64,000 nucleotides of DNA, taken from the NCBI GenBank assembly GCA_017792465.1, contig CP051234.1:1304606-1368605 (forward strand), in the 5' to 3' direction. How positions within the stretch are numbered: the stretch's first letter is position 1; the number at the start of each line of letters is the position of its first letter. The translations under genes were made by a program, and so were the position numbers. The notes beneath the pieces are model-generated. The model did no database searches. It was given only the letters and a program-made list of their open reading frames with translations, and had not been told where the DNA came from. The DNA comes from Filomicrobium sp. GTDB lineage: Bacteria > Pseudomonadota > Alphaproteobacteria > Rhizobiales > Hyphomicrobiaceae. Shown here piece by piece: positions 62,672 to 64,000 of the stretch.

Positions 62672-64000
62672 ATGACTGACAGTCGTAACGTCAGACCCGG
62701 ATTCACCGTTTGCCGCGCACCAGAATGGAGCGCCTGGCGCGGTTTTGTGCTGGCGTTCGCGATTGGCTGTCTCACGTTGGGCTTCGCAAGCCGCGAAGCT
62801 AACGCCGCCAAATACGCTTCGATTGCCTACGACGCCAATACCGGCAACGTTTTGTTCGAGACGTTCGCGCATCAGCCGCGCTATCCCGCTTCGCTCACCA
62901 AGATCATGACCCTTTATATCGTGTTCGAGCTGATCGAGCAGGGGCGCATGAGCTACGACACGCTTGTTCCCATCAGCGCGCAGGCCGCAGCACAGCCCCC
63001 CTCGAAACTCGGGTTCAAGGTGGGTGCGCAAATCCGGCTCATCGATGCCATCAAGGCGCTGGTCACCAAAAGCGCCAACGACGTTGCCGTGGCCGTCGCT
63101 GAGCGCGTTGCGGGATCTGAAGGCCGGTTTGCGAAGCTGATGACGAAGAAAGCGCGTCAGCTCGGCATGAAGAACACAACGTTCCGCAACGCATCCGGCC
63201 TACCCAACGACGGACAGGTTACGACGGCGCGGGATATGGTGACGCTAGGGATGCGCATTCAGGACGACTTCCCCAAGCATTATAAACTCTTCAAGACCCG
63301 CTCTTTCACCTACCGCGGCAAGCGATACAAGAACCACAACACCTTGCTTGGTCGTGTTACCGGCGTCGACGGGATCAAAACGGGCTATATCCGTGCCTCC
63401 GGCTTCAACCTGGTGTCCTCGGTCAAGCGCGACGGCAAGCACGTCATCGCGGTCGTGTTTGGCGGTAAGACGGCGCGTCGGCGCAACGCGCATATGCGTT
63501 CGATCATCACCCGCGCGCTGAAACAGGCCTCGACGCGGAAGACCCGCAAGCCCATTCTGATTGCAAGGCCGAAGCCGGTCATGCGACCGCTCCTGCCCAC
63601 GCAAAAGCCGATCATCGATCAGGAAATCAGGGTCGGCCGGGCGGATCAGCCGCCGTCACCGCAACCAGCGATCAAGATCGCCAAGGTGCAACGGCATACA
63701 ATCGGACAAGGTGGAACGTTTTTTTCGGCGCCGGCGGCTCGGAACGATGATGCGCGGCGTCCAAGCACGCTGCAGGATCAGCTCGCTGCTCTTCTGGCCA
63801 ACAGCGGCATTGCCGACGTGCAGCAGGAACAAGGCTCGTCTGAAGCCGATTTTGTCGAGCCCAAGCGCTCCCGACCGCAGGCTCCTGCGAACGGCGGGGC
63901 TTACCAGATCCAGGTCGGCGCTTACGCAAGCCAACAGGAAGCCGAAGCGCAGTTGCATGCCGTCACCCAGCGGGCCGAAGCTCTCTTGAACGGTTACTCC
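62672..64000 (+). CDS. D-alanyl-D-alanine carboxypeptidase with SPOR domain (3' end cut)
   Basis: The frame from the ATG at 62672 is open to the window edge, 443 codons without a stop. A signal sequence (AWRGFVLAFAIGCLTLGFASREANA) is followed by the penicillin-binding motifs: SxxK at Ser74-Lys77 (PASLTKIM), SAN at 134-136 and KTG at 236-238 (GVDGIKTGYI). The protein trims the terminal D-Ala from peptidoglycan stem peptides. After a long Pro/Arg-rich linker, a SPOR domain begins (GGAYQIQVGAYASQQEAEAQL), which binds denuded septal glycan. This is the DacF-like carboxypeptidase plus SPOR layout common in alphaproteobacteria. Confidence 0.95.
   Translation, partial: MTDSRNVRPGFTVCRAPEWSAWRGFVLAFAIGCLTLGFASREANAAKYASIAYDANTGNVLFETFAHQPRYPASLTKIMTLYIVFELIEQGRMSYDTLVPISAQAAAQPPSKLGFKVGAQIRLIDAIKALVTKSANDVAVAVAERVAGSEGRFAKLMTKKARQLGMKNTTFRNASGLPNDGQVTTARDMVTLGMRIQDDFPKHYKLFKTRSFTYRGKRYKNHNTLLGRVTGVDGIKTGYIRASGFNLVSSVKRDGKHVIAVVFGGKTARRRNAHMRSIITRALKQASTRKTRKPILIARPKPVMRPLLPTQKPIIDQEIRVGRADQPPSPQPAIKIAKVQRHTIGQGGTFFSAPAARNDDARRPSTLQDQLAALLANSGIADVQQEQGSSEADFVEPKRSRPQAPANGGAYQIQVGAYASQQEAEAQLHAVTQRAEALLNGYS

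Overview
The window looks like chromosomal DNA of a GC-rich alphaproteobacterium, probably of the order Hyphomicrobiales (Hyphomicrobium-like). The pointers are a long-N-terminus ClpS next to ClpA, a phasin, an HmuTUV/HmuR/HemP/HutX haem locus, a CmpA/NrtA-type binding protein followed by cyanase, an HWE-type histidine kinase, and many small secreted or membrane proteins of unknown function. This placement is inferred from gene content; no rRNA or marker tree was available. There is no integrase, transposase, phage module or CRISPR array. The window is mostly ordinary chromosome with one less familiar stretch at about 21.8-25.0 kb.

Layout. 0-12.4 kb: truncated Na+/solute symporter; Tat-exported intradiol dioxygenase-like protein; cyclopropane-fatty-acid synthase; TrhO tRNA hydroxylase; a tightly coupled operon of SnoaL-like protein, PanD, GNAT and carbon-nitrogen hydrolase; an MMPL/RND exporter; a TusA-like protein. 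12.6-13.0 kb: tRNA-Val(CAC) followed by a cluster of hairpin repeats. 14-20.5 kb: a cyanate/nitrate-type ABC transporter plus cyanase (cynS) on the minus strand, with a clear -24/-12 (sigma-54) promoter, divergent from a PAS-containing sigma-54 activator. 20.5-25 kb: small membrane and secreted unknowns, a DUF2007-like protein and an FRG-domain protein. 25-32.8 kb: ornithine-type decarboxylase, a large two-haem-motif protein with a DUF4384-like domain, GST, AEC transporter, DUF4349 protein. 33-43.8 kb: YjbR protein, phosphodiester glycosidase, TPP riboswitch - small membrane protein - thiC, YeeE/YedE transporter, DUF2189 protein, a chemotaxis receptor, a cupin. 44-46.9 kb: ScpB-like decarboxylase and a DUF3302-like/HlyD-like pair. 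46.9-53.3 kb: haem uptake and use, hmuVUT-hemP divergent from hmuR - IsdG-type monooxygenase - hutX. 53.4-64 kb: a Lys-rich exported protein, a cation/proton antiporter, an HWE kinase/receiver pair, clpS-clpA, a phasin and a truncated D-Ala-D-Ala carboxypeptidase with a SPOR domain.

How the parts work together. Three units read clearly. Cyanate (or nitrate/cyanate) is imported by the NrtA-like binding protein, permease and ATPase and hydrolysed by CynS, under a local sigma-54 activator. Haem is taken up by HmuR, crosses the inner membrane by HmuTUV, and is handled by HutX and an IsdG-type enzyme. Thiamin pyrimidine synthesis (ThiC) is under a TPP riboswitch that also covers an unknown membrane protein. 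The most interesting leads are the PanD-GNAT-hydrolase operon, the riboswitch-controlled membrane protein, the sigma-54 cyanate module with its Cys/His-rich binding-protein extension, and a dispersed 25-bp palindromic repeat found at two sites 16.5 kb apart. No convincing wholly new multi-gene system was seen; each lead is stated with what would test it.
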